From positions 186,001 to 250,000 of the forward strand of contig CADCXD010000005.1 in assembly GCA_902806575.1 (NCBI GenBank): DNA of 64,000 bases. The letters are read 5' to 3'. Within the stretch, counting starts at the first letter, position 1; every line of letters begins with the position of its first letter. The position numbers and the translations under genes were made by a program. Source of the stretch: Jackrogersella multiformis (Eukaryota > Ascomycota > Sordariomycetes > Xylariales > Hypoxylaceae). The notes under the pieces are model-generated. The model was not told where the DNA came from. It worked only from the letters and a program-made list of their open reading frames with translations, and did not search any database. Of this stretch, positions 1-12,700 are shown piece by piece.

Positions 1-151
1 AGTCAGAACAATCTCGCACTTAAAAAGGCACCACACCTTTCTACTAACTTCCTGCATTCACCCGCACCATCCCGCCATTTCCTATTGGGAGACACACTTC
101 ATTCCACCACCACCACAGCCGAATAAGCCAGATCCCACCTAATCCGAGACA

Positions 152-409
152 ATGGCTTACCAATTTCTTCCCGAGACAAGCGCCGTAGTTGCAGCTGACA
201 CTGTTTTCGTCTACCCGCTCATATTCACGGCAGCCTGCCTGATTCCCGCTCTTGTCATCGCCGCGTCGTCCTTCTGGAAAGGCACCGAAACTTCCGCCCA
301 CCACGTCTTCCTGACCGGCCTCCGCCTGTTCGCCATCGGCTTTGGATACATGGTCATAGGCGTCTTCTCCCTTCCCATCCTGAGCCTGCATTACGTCGAC
401 AAGTACTAG
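152..409 (+). CDS. Small two-helix membrane protein, ORF cut by an in-frame TAG
   Basis: I do not recognise the family. The 85-residue ORF has two hydrophobic segments, about residues 20-40 and 53-77, so it is probably a membrane protein. It ends at TAG (407-409), but the same frame stays open for 84 more codons to a TGA at 662-664. That extension looks like a normal cytoplasmic tail: a basic patch, an Ala/Glu/Lys-rich stretch, a Ser/Asp-rich stretch and an acidic aromatic C-terminus. Either the gene is longer (about 169 aa) and interrupted by one nonsense change, or the TAG is read through, or a poor 39-nt intron (394-432, GTCGAC...CAAG) removes it. The upstream region is only 151 bp in this window. 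A 247-codon ORF on the opposite strand overlaps it but has low-complexity composition and looks like a shadow. Confidence 0.5.
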   Translation: MAYQFLPETSAVVAADTVFVYPLIFTAACLIPALVIAASSFWKGTETSAHHVFLTGLRLFAIGFGYMVIGVFSLPILSLHYVDKY

Positions 410-664
410 GGCTGCTGGTCGACTCTCTTCAAGCCTCGCGGCCGCGGCGGCCGGGATGTAGAGGCTGAAGCTGAAGCTAAAGCGAAGACTAAGGATAACG
501 GTGGGACACACGTTGTTGACGATGCTACTGCGGGTTCGCTGCGACAGAGGAGCTCGTCTGTGTCTGTCAGCGACGTTAGTGATCTTGACTTGGGTGACAT
601 ACGGGATATTCTCGGTTCCGAGATTTACAATCACGAAGTGGGGGACTGGACTGAGTGGTTTTGA
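410..664 (+). other. In-frame coding-like extension after the TAG
   Basis: These 84 sense codons follow the TAG at 407-409 without a frame change and end at TGA 662-664. The composition is protein-like and hydrophilic, matching a cytosolic tail for the preceding two-helix protein. No start codon is needed if it is read through or if the TAG is a recent mutation. Confidence 0.45.
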
Positions 665-1989
665 GGTGCTGAGTGATGGATGATACATGGCAATGGGGGG
701 TGGAGGATGAGGTTGGTCGCCTGCTGCGTGGAACGGTATGAAATTCCACAGAATTTCGCGGGTTTTCTTCTCGCTTTCGGCATACATACAACACGACCTC
801 TCTATGGAAACCGGCTGGGGACACTACAGCATACGCATGCGACTAATGCTCGACTTTATGACGCCGTCATACCCTTTAACTTTCCGATTACGCATCAGGT
901 ATCAACGGAACTCGGCCTTGCTTCTTCAGAATGCGACTGGAGGTCACGGTCATCTCGTTCACTTCTTTTAATAGGGATCCGATCAGTCGATTTACTACGT
1001 ACTACTGCGCTATTCATACCTAGATATGGACATTCGTTCTGAGTTTAGTTGGGCTACCTTGATACCACGAGGATATTTGGTGTTTAACCCACGAATACAT
1101 TCTTTGATTTCAGTATGATTTCTATTACCTGACTTCGGCGATTTGCTATATTTTTCTCTCCTTTCGTAAAGCTTTTCGTAAAGCTTTTCGTGTTCTTCGA
1201 ATCTACGTGTAAGTGCTTTGCTGCTTTCGTGCCGACAGAATTGACCAGTCGGCTAATTGACTATATGATTCCCCTGTATCGACGTTCGATTTTTGCTCGG
1301 ACACTCATTATTTTTAAATTAAGTATCTATGGATGTATTTTTCTTTATATGGATATGATCCCTAATTTCTATTATACTCATGTCTTAGGAGACGCGTTGC
1401 CATGTGACATCGTGTTATGTAAAGGACATGGATGAGCAGATGACTCAGAGCAGTAGGGGATATGGTGATATCATGATGTCATTAAGCGTGGATCAACCGT
1501 GGAATCGAGTACCTATAATAAACGCGTATACCTAACTTTGGGAAGTTGTAGCCTGGCACATTGTTTTACTCTTTATTGTAATAACGAGTAAATGCATTAT
1601 ATAGTACATAAAACCGGAAGACTTTTTTAACCATAAATCCTCCAAGATTAAAGCACATTCTTGTATATCCTACCTATATTATAAGGCCGATGACTAATAT
1701 ATTATATGCGGGGATCGTGAGGCACCTAAGCAGCACCGGTTCGGGCCGCTGACTCAACTGATCGTTGTCATAATTACCTATTCTTCCACATACAGCATTC
1801 CTGAGACTCTTAGGAGAGTTGTTTACAAGACGGAAATACATATATCGAATATTCCCTTATATACCTAAGTACGGGGATAGGTAACTTTAACAAGTTAAAA
1901 GGCCAAACACTCATCTTCGTATTCCCTTGCTTATTTTCCCAAGCATCATACCTCACGACCGGGAAAAAACACAGCAGAGGAAATGCACA
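665..1989. other. Intergenic, no gene seen
   Basis: AT-rich DNA with only short random ORFs. It contains a small tandem repeat of a 12-bp unit (CTTTTCGTAAAG, just under three copies) near 1162-1193. I see no RNA gene or transposon here. Confidence 0.5.
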
Positions 1990-2997
1990 ATGGAAGTCCG
2001 TTGCCAATGCGGCTCCGTCGAGTTCAAGACGCCCCTCCAGAAGCCTCTGGCGCTTTATATCTGCCACTGTGCTGAATGCCGTCGCCAGACCAGCTCCGCC
2101 TTCGGCACCTCCGCCATATTCCCCCAGTTCCCGCTGCCTCAATCTGAGCTGCTGGCTTGTTATTCGTGAGTCTTCTCTATTATCTATTCATCTCATATAC
2201 ATATAAAAATATATTACCTACAAGTTTTGCGTACGTGTACAGATCAACACGTAGGTATATAATCTTGGAGTGTGACTCATCGACTAACTGGCAACGCAAT
2301 AGTCGACCGACACCTTCTGGCCATATGCTGAATTGGTGAGTCCGATTTTTCCCAAACGTGTCAGGATATGGATGGCCCTTTCAATGGTCATGGATTAACT
2401 GGTGTGGTTATCATTAGTTATTTTTGTCGCAACTGCGGGACGCGATTAATCCACACAACACCAGCAAGTGTTTTGTACCAATAGCATCTACAGAGCACGT
2501 ATTAACCTTATTTAGGGCAAAAATGTCGTCTCCGTCAAGGGAGGAGTAAGTGCACCTTATATTTATGACCCCCTTTTTACACCAATTCGAGCCTAGATGA
2601 TGTTCTTTCGTTTGGACCGACCAGGTGACATACGGGGCATAGTCCATTGTCACAATATAGGTCTTGCAACCCGAACTTACCCCAGTGGTCCTTCGTAAAC
2701 CACAATAACTAACATCGCACGCTGCTGAAGTGCATAGAAGGTCTCGATTGGACCCACGCCATCCACATCTGGACTAAATCCGCTATGGTCCCCATCCCCG
2801 AGGGATCTGAGACCTACTCGGAAGAGCCTTCGGAATCGGATTACTGCAACTCGCAGGAATCCCTCGACCAGCCTTCCGACGCGCCGGGGATGCTGATGGG
2901 TAGTGGGGGATTTCCCTCGACGGATGACCTTGGGAGGGATACCACAAAACCAGGTTCGGTGAAGGGCGCTTGCGAGTTGAGCGGAAAATTGATTTGA
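1990..2997 (+). CDS. GFA / CENP-V family zinc enzyme (S-S lyase fold)
   Basis: Family members are small zinc proteins named after glutathione-dependent formaldehyde-activating enzyme; the actual substrate here is unknown. Exons: 1990-2165, 2303-2335, 2418-2469, 2516-2545, 2731-2997, giving 185 aa. Zinc-ligand motifs appear in order: CQCGS near the N-terminus, CHCAEC, then YFCRNCGTRLIH, and the family's GKNVVSVKGGCIEGLDW-like stretch across exons 4-5. The frame closes only when all four introns are removed, and the first two have good branch sites (CTAACTGG, TTAACTGG). The third donor (GTTTTG) is weak, and the fourth intron is long (185 nt), so those borders are less sure. Beyond the domain is a Ser/Glu/Asp-rich tail of about 65 residues. 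It is convergent with the next gene. Confidence 0.85.
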
Positions 2998-3212
2998 ATA
3001 TAAGCTGATGGCCGATCTTGTTGGCTAGGCGGTAGCATCGGTATTGATGGGCGTGGAAGCTGCCGAGTCCTCAGTTGATGGTAACCGATATTCATTGGTA
3101 GGGTAGAGGGCGGTGCGACTTTGTGAGTTATGTTTAAACCGTCTAATATTCTCATTACCTATCTCGTATTCTTTTTTTATATCTAAATAAAATACCCTTA
3201 CTATTCCGTCGC

Positions 3213-4401
3213 TCAAATATTATCCGTCAACGGCTCCCCACTCCGCCGGCTATTTCCAGCGGAATTCTCGTACTGCGCTTCGTCTCCTGGCTGTTGGTTT
3301 TTGGCAACATCCGAATGTTTGGCCGGATCAAACACATACATAGGGAATTCGACGAACGCCGTTCTCTTGACGAAAGTAGGAAGCCGCTCGTAGATCTGAG
3401 GGGGGAAGGGGATAAGCATGCTGGTGCGGCTTAGATACCGTTGGTAGGCCTCCCAGTTCAAACCGTTCTCGTAACGCTTCTTGGCCCCCGGGCGCTCGGA
3501 AAGCGGAAGGCCAGAGACGAACATGAGTAGGATGGTGAGGAAGAAAGGTCCTACGATGGTAGCGTAGAGCGCTTTGAAGGCTTGTCCGCCGACAGGACCG
3601 TCCGCTGCGGCAGAGACGGAGATCATGTAAATAGCTGCTGTTGTTAGTATACAGTACCTAGACCTACGATATACTTTTCTCATTTCTCGTTTTATCTTAT
3701 AGAGAAGACTTACAGAACTGAATGATTATCTCGCCAAAGTAATTCGGATGCCGGCTCCAGTAGAAGAACCCCGAATTGCAAACGGCGTTCTTGTCATTCC
3801 TAGACCTAAACACCAATCTCTGCACATCACTTACGCTTTCCATGACGAAGCCGATACCAAACAAGACCACACCCGCTACATCGCGACCCGTCCCGAAAGG
3901 GGCCTGCGGAGAGTACTGGCGCACGGCGGGCGAGTTGAGCACCGTCACGGGCAGCGACACGATCCACACCCACAGCATCTGGAAGACCCAAAAGCCGAGG
4001 AAAGGGAAGAACTTATCGCGGGTGCCGTCGAAGCGGTCGTCCTTGCCCGTCTTCAGCACGCGATACAGCAAGAAGAGCGAGAGCCGCAGCCCCCAGGCCA
4101 TAATGAACACCGACGCAACGATCTGTCGCACATCGGGGCCGCGGCTCAAGGCTAGAGTGAGGATGCCGAGAACCACGAAGTTGGTGCCCCCGGCGAAGTC
4201 TATGGGTTGATTAGTAGGAGACACCTACCAATAGCTAAGCTGACAATAGGGAGGTAGTAAAAGGAAAAGAGGGAACGAACCTGTCAGTTTGTCGAACTTG
4301 AAACTAAACGCTATCGAGAAGAAAAATAGCTGATACGCGATGGTCACGAGTAGCGTGATGGCGAGGTAGTAATCGTCGAGGACATGGACACCGTCCGCCA
4401 T
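3213..4401 (-). CDS. DUF1295 / steroid 5-alpha-reductase-like membrane enzyme
   Basis: A multi-pass membrane protein of the DUF1295 group, related to steroid reductases and isoprenylcysteine methyltransferases, probably in the ER or another internal membrane; substrate unknown. Exons on the minus strand: 4401-4281, 4199-3714, 3634-3213, 342 aa. The N-terminal region carries the family's KLTDFAGGTNF, rebuilt exactly across intron 1. The C-terminal signature FFYWSRHPNYFGE lies just before intron 2 and is the cofactor-binding region in related reductases. Several hydrophobic helices are visible. The last acceptor is a CAGCAG tandem, so an isoform one residue longer (exon from 3637) is possible. 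The C-terminal 45 residues are polar. It has about 215 bp to the convergent GFA gene. Confidence 0.88.
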
Positions 4402-5529
4402 GTTTTCGAATGCGAAATGAAAGCCGATGAATTTGATTAATTATTGCGATATATTATCCTACAAAGCCACAACGACTTGTTTCCGCCGTGTTACCAACTA
4501 TTCGTGCAGATCTTCAGATTATATAGGTATGTAAGTAAGTATATTTATCTAATGATGTAGTAGAGGATCAAACAGAAAAAAAGTGCTTATGAAACAGTTG
4601 AACTCCAGGGGCTGGGAGTGAGACGGCGGGGGGTAATATAATATTGATTCCTGGTCTATTGCTTTCCGATGATGGACATAGTTACCTAGGTCCTAGGTAA
4701 TTCTAGTGTATGTTCAATCTGGATCCATACCTACCTAGGTATATAAGTAAGTAATACGATTGTCATGAATCATGAATAATCTCAATGAGAAATAACTGGA
4801 GATCATGAGGTTCGATGGTCGATGGTGGTGATAACAAGTCTCCCCGACAATCGTCAAGGTTTAGCGCTAGAACTATTAGCGCCCGCTACAGTTTCGTACA
4901 ACGGGTGTGTGTAACTACCGGTTCAGCCCTAGACGTAATCCTTTAATCGATATGCCTTTCTACACATGTCGAATAATCCATGCCATAGAATAAAGTGATT
5001 ATTCTACATACGAGAGCAGCATAGTTATTATTAGAATCTCATTATACCATCCCAAATCTTTAATACCGACAAAAGGTAGAAAGTAAATTCGTCAAGTTCA
5101 ATTATCGAATGATAGACATAAAACCGACCATCAACTCGTTACTCAACAAACAACAAGACTAGCAGCATATGAACAATGCAATGTAATAATCGACTATCGA
5201 ACATGACCTCCAGCAAAGAGGAATCCTAGTTAATACTGATACAGAAAGTTACTTAATACAACAGAGTCGACTCCTAAACTGCCTGGCTGCCGACCCACCG
5301 ACCGATCATGATTGATGTTGCGAGAATGAAACCTGAACTCCGGTCTCGACCAGAGACTTCCGGAAGGAGAACAAAGCCGCGCAATCTGAAAAGGTCATCA
5401 CCTAATCTACACCTACACCTGACTCATTATTCATGCCATGCTGGGTATGTAATTAAGAATACATCCCTTATAAGGAAGTACCTCACCTAGGTAGATACCA
5501 AGATAGGTTAGGTGCCTAATATACTATGC
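4402..5529. other. Intergenic, TACCTAGG-type repeats
   Basis: Upstream region of the DUF1295 gene and 3' flank of the kinesin gene. It holds self-complementary TACCTAGG-family motifs at 4683-4700 and 4729-4741, and CACCTAGGTAG near 5484. The only ORF (5308-5490) is short and has no coding features. Confidence 0.5.
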
Positions 5530-8500
5530 TCATCTCCAACCCATGCTCCCCCTATCCTTCCTCCCGCTGCCACCGCCCATCGCCGCACTACCAATAGTGA
5601 TGCGGCGTCCTCGTCCGCCGGTAGCTTCCAGTCTATCTCTTCTCTCGCCCGGGCTTGCCAGTCCGCCTAGACCGCGTACGCTGCTGCTCAGGTTCATGCG
5701 TCGGGCCTGCCCGGGAGTGAAGGCTTTCGACTGGCTTACGCTCACATCCTGCGGCGAGCAGCTGATGGGTGGGCTCCTACGCCGCTCTCCGCTGCTGCGC
5801 CGTAAGCGCGAGATCCCGTTCGTGCTCGAGGATAGCGGGCCCGGGTAGCTGTTGCTAGGCTTGTGCCCGCCGCCTAGGGATCCGATCGACGAGACTCGCC
5901 TAGATGCCGGGTTGGAGCTCGCGAAGCTTCCCGCCAGAGTCGATAGCCGCTTCGGTCTCTTGATTGCGTGGATCGCCGAGCGGAGCTTAGACGTATCGAT
6001 GATCGTCGATGTCTCCGAGTCCGAAGCGGAAGACGGCGGTCGGTTCTCGTCCGAAGACGAAATCGAAAACACGCGAGGTGCCGGTATGGACGATGGGCTA
6101 AGAGACGAGAGGCGGATCTTGCGAGGGTTGATGTTAGCAGCTCTCGACACGTCCATGTTGCGTAGCGGGCTAGCCCTGTCCTCTCCTTCGGACGAAGAAG
6201 ACGTGCCGCCGTCTATAGAGATAGTTGGCGGGTTGGGCGAGTCGTTGACATCCGAAGCACGACCTTTGGATAAGAATCCTGCTTGGAACCTGTTAGGCTT
6301 CGAAACGGGGATACTTGACATCTCGGGGATCGTAAGCGAGGGGCTCGATTCTTCCGCGGGGCTGTCTTTGTTTAATTTCAACGGGATAGCCGAGACTTGA
6401 GGAATCGTTTTCACCGGCGATTTACGTTCGGGAGAAGGGTTAAATCTCTGCGGTGTCTTCTCGAAGTCGGCCAGGGTGCCGGATTCGCCGTCGTCGTCGC
6501 GCCATCGCACTGCACGTTTTGAGGGTGACTTCTTCTTCACTGGGGTAAATGAGACTCCCTTACGTGCGTTGAGTGCCTTGCGGCGTCTGGGCGAACTCCT
6601 AATTGGAGAGCCTAATCCATCCTGTGGTTGAGATGCTGCGAAAGCTGCGAGCGCTGCGCTGGGAATTGGTTTTATCGCTTCCTTCCCCATACTTGCCCTC
6701 TTCTTTCGCTTTGGAGTCCCGCGTTTGGTAGGCGGGAACGCTTCTACCGACATCTGGCCCCCGTCGGGTTTGACAACCTGCGAAGTAGCTGCGTAGCCAG
6801 TCTCTAGTAGACGATGAATAATGCTCTTGGCGTGGTCGACGGCGTCTTCCTCGCTCATCTTCGTTGTCTCTGCGAGCGAGGCGAGTATATCGAATTGCGC
6901 GGTGAGGAGGACTTGCATGATTCCCGCGTCGCCCGCCCTGTCCTGTTCGAGCACTTCGCGGTCCGCTTCCCGGGCGAACTTGGCTTTCCACAGTTCCGCT
7001 TCCCTGGTCAGACTCTCGATTTCGCCATTGTCTACTGAAAATCCATCTCCGGTGGGTAGCTGGCCGATACTATGTTGGAGAGCTCCGTCAATAGCGCGCT
7101 CCCAATTCATCTTATTCAACCTCTGATGGATATGCTGCCGGCTGTCCTCGAGTTCTAATTGAATCCCCACCGCCGTTTTGCGCATGGTTCTCAGACTCGG
7201 AGGCATTATACTATCGTCTTCCTTCATGTCGCACACCGTGTCAAATGCTGCAATCCAGGATGATAATAAACCGATGCGGCGCTCGATGCCTCGCTGCTTC
7301 TTCATGAGATTCACCTTCTCTTGCCTCTCGGACTGCGAGTTCTCGTATGCTGTTTGAATTCTCTGGACCCCTTCCTTCACGGAGAAATTCTTCTTGTCTA
7401 GCTGTTTCTGGAATTTGGCAAAGAATATTCGCTCTGCATCCTTCTGCTGCACTTTAAGCTCGTTGATCAACGCCATCTGCTCGTCAATCTTCACTAGGAA
7501 ATCCTTGACGTGTCGGTTGACGTTGAAGACGTTTCGCGTCACCTTAGTTTGGATGTTCTTGGCTCTGTTGGCGTATCGGAGCGTGTTCTGGGTCTCGTCG
7601 AAGTGCGCGCTCGACGGGCTTACACATACGATCATGACCGTCATGCAGTTACCGCCCAGCGAGAATTTCAGCAGTCTCGTCAGCTTGCTGTTTCGATACG
7701 GCACGTGGTTTTTCTTTCGAGGATCGCAGAGCGCGTTGATACAGCTACCTAGTGCGAGCAAAGACTTGTTGATGTTTGCACCCTCCAGGAGTCGCTCGCC
7801 TCGGTTCTTGGTGGCGCTGGCTCGTTCGCTGCCTGCCAGGTCGATAATGCTGAGGGTCGCCATTGTATGGGGCTCGTTGACGGCAGCGTTGCGATCTTTC
7901 TGGGCGATGTTGATCTGGAGGACGGCGTGAGATCGCGAAGACGTAGCGTTAGCTTCCGTCGGCGATACCGTTCGGTACTCGTTCCCCTTGACGATCATGT
8001 CCATGACTTCCTGGACGTCCCTAGGGTGGAGACTCGTAAGTCCGGGTACGGTGACGCCTTGGTTGGAGTCCTCACGGAGCATCAATCCTTGCTTGCTGCC
8101 GCCGGGGACCAGTAGGTCGCGAATGGTCTCGTTGTATATCTCCAGGTATGATAATGATATCTCGGTGTGCTTCTCATCGCTACGGTCGGCAATCTTCTCG
8201 AAGAGCTCCTGCATCGTCAAGAATATAATGCCGGGCATCTGCGATGTACCGGTGATCGTATGCGTCTTGCCGCATCCTGTAGCTCCGTACGCGAACACGG
8301 TCGCGTTGTATCCGTCGAGGACGCTATCTAGCAAGTTCTTTGTTGTTGCTTCGTACACTTCTGTTTGAGATGTGTTCTCGTCGAATATTCGGTCGAAGGC
8401 GAATACTTGGTCTTTTACCTTCTTGCCGTTGGGCACCACCGACCTGGAGAACTTTTGTACGGGGTTATCCTCCGGGGGATCGAATACTCTATAATGAGAA

Positions 8501-8899
8501 TGTCAGCGGCTATCGTGGGTATGTGGTTGGTTGGGTTGAGAGGTATATATGGTGTTGTGTGTAGACATACAAGCATCTGTCGTCGACTACTTTAATAACT
8601 GATCGAATGCCACTCTGCCTTAGCTTCGGTGTGGGAGCGGTGGCTAGCGAACCGTCTCCTAGGAAAAGTGTGCCGTCGTCATTTCGATGCCTATTGTTAT
8701 TATTATTAGGTTAGGATGTCTGCTTCATCATTTTTACACTTGACTCTACGTACAGCTGTGCAGCTTCTCTGATTGTGAATGGTCGTACTCGCACTTATCA
8801 TCGTGTTAGCATCGTCGAACATGATCGAATATTAATTACCATTGGATATATCTTACCTGCGACCGTGATAGATGAAGGTCCCGCATCTCTTGAAGCCAT
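5530..8899 (-). CDS. Kinesin motor, kinesin-8 (Kip3/KipB) like
   Basis: A plus-end-directed microtubule motor; kinesin-8 proteins control microtubule length, spindle position and nuclear movement. Exons: 8899-8857, 8793-8754, 8690-8571, 8488-5530, 1,053 aa. The motor domain starts close to the N-terminus (ITVAVRVRPF). The P-loop GATGCGKT is near residue 136, followed by switch I NATSSRSH, switch II DLAGSERAS, NINKSLLALGSCINAL and VPYRNSKLTRLLKFSLGG. A neck and coiled-coil region follows, then a long basic Ser/Pro-rich tail. The kinesin-8 assignment rests on the extended N-terminal segment (FLGDGSLATAPTPKLRQSGIRSVI, then LVFDPPEDNPVQKFSRS), which I recall from fungal Kip3/KipB proteins. The first two introns split tiny exons, so gene finders may start it too late. 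Confidence 0.93.
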
Positions 8900-9799
8900 T
8901 TTGGGGGCTTCGGTGTTTCGTCCTTCTCGATTTTACTCCCCTTACAAATTCGTCGTGATAGTAAATTAGAGGTGTCGACATAAACAACTACAATAAACTA
9001 TTGGCCGTTGTATATGTCGAGGAATCAGATTTCGTGTCCCTTGGTTTCCAACCCCCAGATTATGAAATAGGCCAACTGTGTTGTTAGTATGATTAGTTTA
9101 GTTAGCGAGTGTGGATGAATTTGTTGTCGAGTCTAAGGTTATGAAGTCTAAGGTTGTCGATTGTCGAGTCTTGTCAAAGTTAAGTTCAAAATTCAAAGTT
9201 CGTACGGTACCTAGTAAATAGGTACCCAGATATGCAATTTTCAGGAGAGATGTAAAACAATATCGTCATCAGGAGCTACCCAGTTATTGAAGGACGGTCG
9301 CAACGTATTAAAATCGTGTTGATTTATTTAACCCTAGTGACGCTACCGACGCTACTGGATATCACTACGGCAACGAGAACCTGGCTTGTTTTTAGCGTGC
9401 GGCCCCGTATCATAATCTGTGGGGCATCAAAACATACTTTTGTCTAGGCGGACAATATCATTGGTTGTTTTCTGCATAGCTAGCTCGAGCACACCTAGAA
9501 TGTTTGTTTCAGTATTAAATTCTAGCCAATTAGAAGCCACCTCAATTCAACAATAAATATCAAGTACCTAGGTACCTACACAGGCAGCTGAAGAGCTGGA
9601 GAGCCTTGATTATCGGGCTGAAAAGTCAGCTTCACTAATAAGGATGAGTTGATACCTGATACTTTAGATTACATGATTGTCAACTTTATACTCTAGGTAG
9701 ATATGAATATCAATACTAGCACTGGCTAGTAATTTGAGTAGCAACAGAAGTTATACTATCATGATGTTTACATACCTATCAATAGGTACCTACTATATT
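8900..9799. other. Kinesin upstream region
   Basis: About 900 bp between two minus-strand genes. It has no credible ORF. It has a TACCTAGG-family block at 9564-9582 and partly palindromic GGTACCTAG...GGTACC near 9207-9230. Confidence 0.5.
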
Positions 9800-12700
9800 T
9801 TACTCCCTAGACGAATCTGCAAAGCTCGTCTGATCATACGTCCCAATCTCGTCTCTCCCAACGAGGAAGTTCTCGGGCGGACCTAGGTAGCTTGGTCTAA
9901 CACCGCCTAAGTCAAGAATAACCTTCTGCACGATGACGCTTGGCGCCAATCCCCAGACCCTAAGCTTGTAGGCCCCTTCTTGGGCGACATTCCACGTCGT
10001 TGTAGTGTTGTGGCTTGGAGAGAGCCCCCAGATGGCGTCGGCTACGGCCGGTTCCCAACCAGGTGGGTTGTCCGCCCCGACGCTCTCGCCGATGAAGCGG
10101 ACGACCTGCGGTCCAGCCTGCTCCGTGCCGGCAGGGAACAGAGATACGGCGAATTCCAAAGGTGTGTTGTCAGATAGATAGTTCTGTGTCGGCGAGAGGT
10201 ATAGCGTTACTTTGGCCTTCGATATGTTAGTAAATAGATATAAATCGTATTCGAGAGCCGGAGCTGATGCGGGAGTCTGGGGTGGTGTGGTCTGCGGCCA
10301 TAGCGTTACGCCGCCAAGTGTGCGTCCGTAGTTCTTCAATGTGTGGTATGTGATCTCCGAGTCGAGCGATAAGCTTGGTGGCGTATAGATGCGCTGGTAG
10401 TGCGGTCCTTCGATTGCAACGTGCCTCTCGGACTCGACGAAGCCTTCCGTGAAATTGGATGGGACTATGCGCAAATCGATGGGAAGCTGCACGATCGGCT
10501 TCCCGTACCAGCTTGAGAAGCCTTCGCGGCCGCAACCTGTAGAGAAGCTGATATTGGCTATCGTGTGGTTGACAACCTGCGGTGCGCTTTCCCAATCTAC
10601 CGAGACAAAGACTCGAGAGTCTGTACCATTATCCGGTCCTACTGTTCCGTTATATCGTGACAGTTTCACCCAGGGCAGGTCTGTTTCGGCCCGCCAGTCG
10701 CAATTAAGAGTACCTCGGGAAAACACATCGAACCAGCGTATTACGGGGCCGTAAGGATCTAATGACGGCAGCACGAGAGTGTTCCCCGAATTAGAATGGT
10801 ATTTGTCGTCGCCTGGAATGCTGGCGTTCAGCCCTTCGACGGCGATTCCCACGTTACCTGCTATCGACGACACCGAACTCTGAACGTAGGCCATTGCCGG
10901 AAGAACGTTGCGCATCGGCTGTTGCCAATAACCATCGTATCCGAAATGCGTTTCTACAAAATTAGTGAGCTATTTTGAAAAGGTCAACGAGATATGTAGT
11001 TCGACTTACGGTCTAACATGTGCTTCCATTTCCCGTCTAGTAAACTATCCCATCTTGTCGTGAGATCCGCATCGGCGTCAAAACTAGACAAAACTTGGGA
11101 TATCATATCGTTCGCCGAGTTACGGTGTTGATTTGCATAAACCATATTTCTCGCGGCATTAATATGGACTTTGTGAATGATCTGGCCGCCAAGGATCGGA
11201 TGCAAAACCATCTCGAAGAATGCTGGCTTGTGTGCTTCATCTAACTGCTCGTAGATCGCTTGCGCATCATCAGCCAGGCCTTGCCATTGCCCCAGTACCG
11301 CATCGCCCTCGTTGTAATTAACGACAGAATAGACATGAGGCTCAACCAACTCGAATTTCCTCCTTGCGGCGAACATGCCGAACCGTGTCATAATATCTGT
11401 TATGGATGTAGCGTATTCTGATCCGAATTCGCGAGTAACCCAAGCGAGAGTCCAGTTGTCGACGTCGTCTATTCCCCATTGGTTGATGTCGTATGCCATG
11501 TCTAAGAAGTGGCTGAGCGGAATCTCAAGGGGTTTTAGGTCTCCAACATTGACAATCCAGATCCGATCGGCACCGTGAGCGTACGCAAGTGCCATTTGCT
11601 CCGCCGTCTTCTCCAGTTGGATCGTATTTATCCACTTGTAGTTTCTGGTGCCACCAACATAATCGAAGTGATAATAGACACCAGCACCTCCAGATCGAGT
11701 GGTTTCGTTGCCGATGGGCACTCTCCGAACATTGCCCCAGTTGTCATCGGCCCATAGGAGAGTGATATCTTCGGGAATCGTGAGACCTTTAAGGATGTAA
11801 GACATCACCTCTTTGTAGAGACACCATAGCTGGGGAACCTCTTCGGCTTTTGTTTCTAGCACATCTTCGATGATGGCTCGTTGGTTGTGAGCGAGGGTCT
11901 CTAACATGCTGACAATAAACTCTACACCCAAACCCTCGATGGCGCTGTCTCCAGTCCCTCGCATACCGATGGTCCACAAACTATTGCGAGCGTACGGCTT
12001 CGCTCGTTGCGCGCCATAGACGAAATATTCGTCGATCGTCTTGTTATTCAAATTGTAGGCCCAAGGACCGAGACCTTCGTCGACGTAAAACGTCCCGAAT
12101 TCATTCTGTGCACGCATCATCGGTTCTGTATGCGAACTTCCAAGCACGATTTCCCACGCATCCGCCAATGGTTGATTAGCCGAATCATCAATCTCAAACA
12201 TCGTTCCCCAAAGAGCTGGCCACAGGTAGTTAGCCCGCAACCGAAGAAGGAGCTCAAACACGTTCGAGTAAAAGTCGGCATTATACCCATCTCCGTAGGG
12301 CGTGTCCGGGTAGTTCCCCTTAACCCATCCTGACAACCCGGGTTGCTCATCGTTGATGAAAAAGCCGCGATACTTGACTGAAGGCGGTCCCTGCACTTTA
12401 CCGTCTGGTAGAGCGTATATTTCTTTAGACTGCTTAATCGGGACATCCGCCCACCAGTACCATGGGCTAACGCCGATCTGCTCGCTGATGTCGTAGATAC
12501 CAAATATTGTTCCGCGAGGATCGCTTCCTGCTATGACCATAGCCTTTGAGCAGCCGGCTATCGGGTCCTCTACAATTCTAGTCGTGAAAGATTCCCATTG
12601 TCCCTTAATATCTGAGACGTCCAGCTTCCCAGTAGTAACGAGGTCATCAATAACCTTAGAACTCCCCAGCGTGCCAACAATTATTAACGTATCCTCAGCT

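Noticed and set aside
44..787. 247-codon minus-strand ORF opposite the first gene
   Set aside because: Its translation is low in complexity with Trp and Ser runs; the plus-strand frame has ordered membrane segments.
5543..6400. Long plus-strand ORFs opposite the kinesin tail
   Set aside because: Antisense shadows of a GC-biased coding exon; no motif and no splice or start context.
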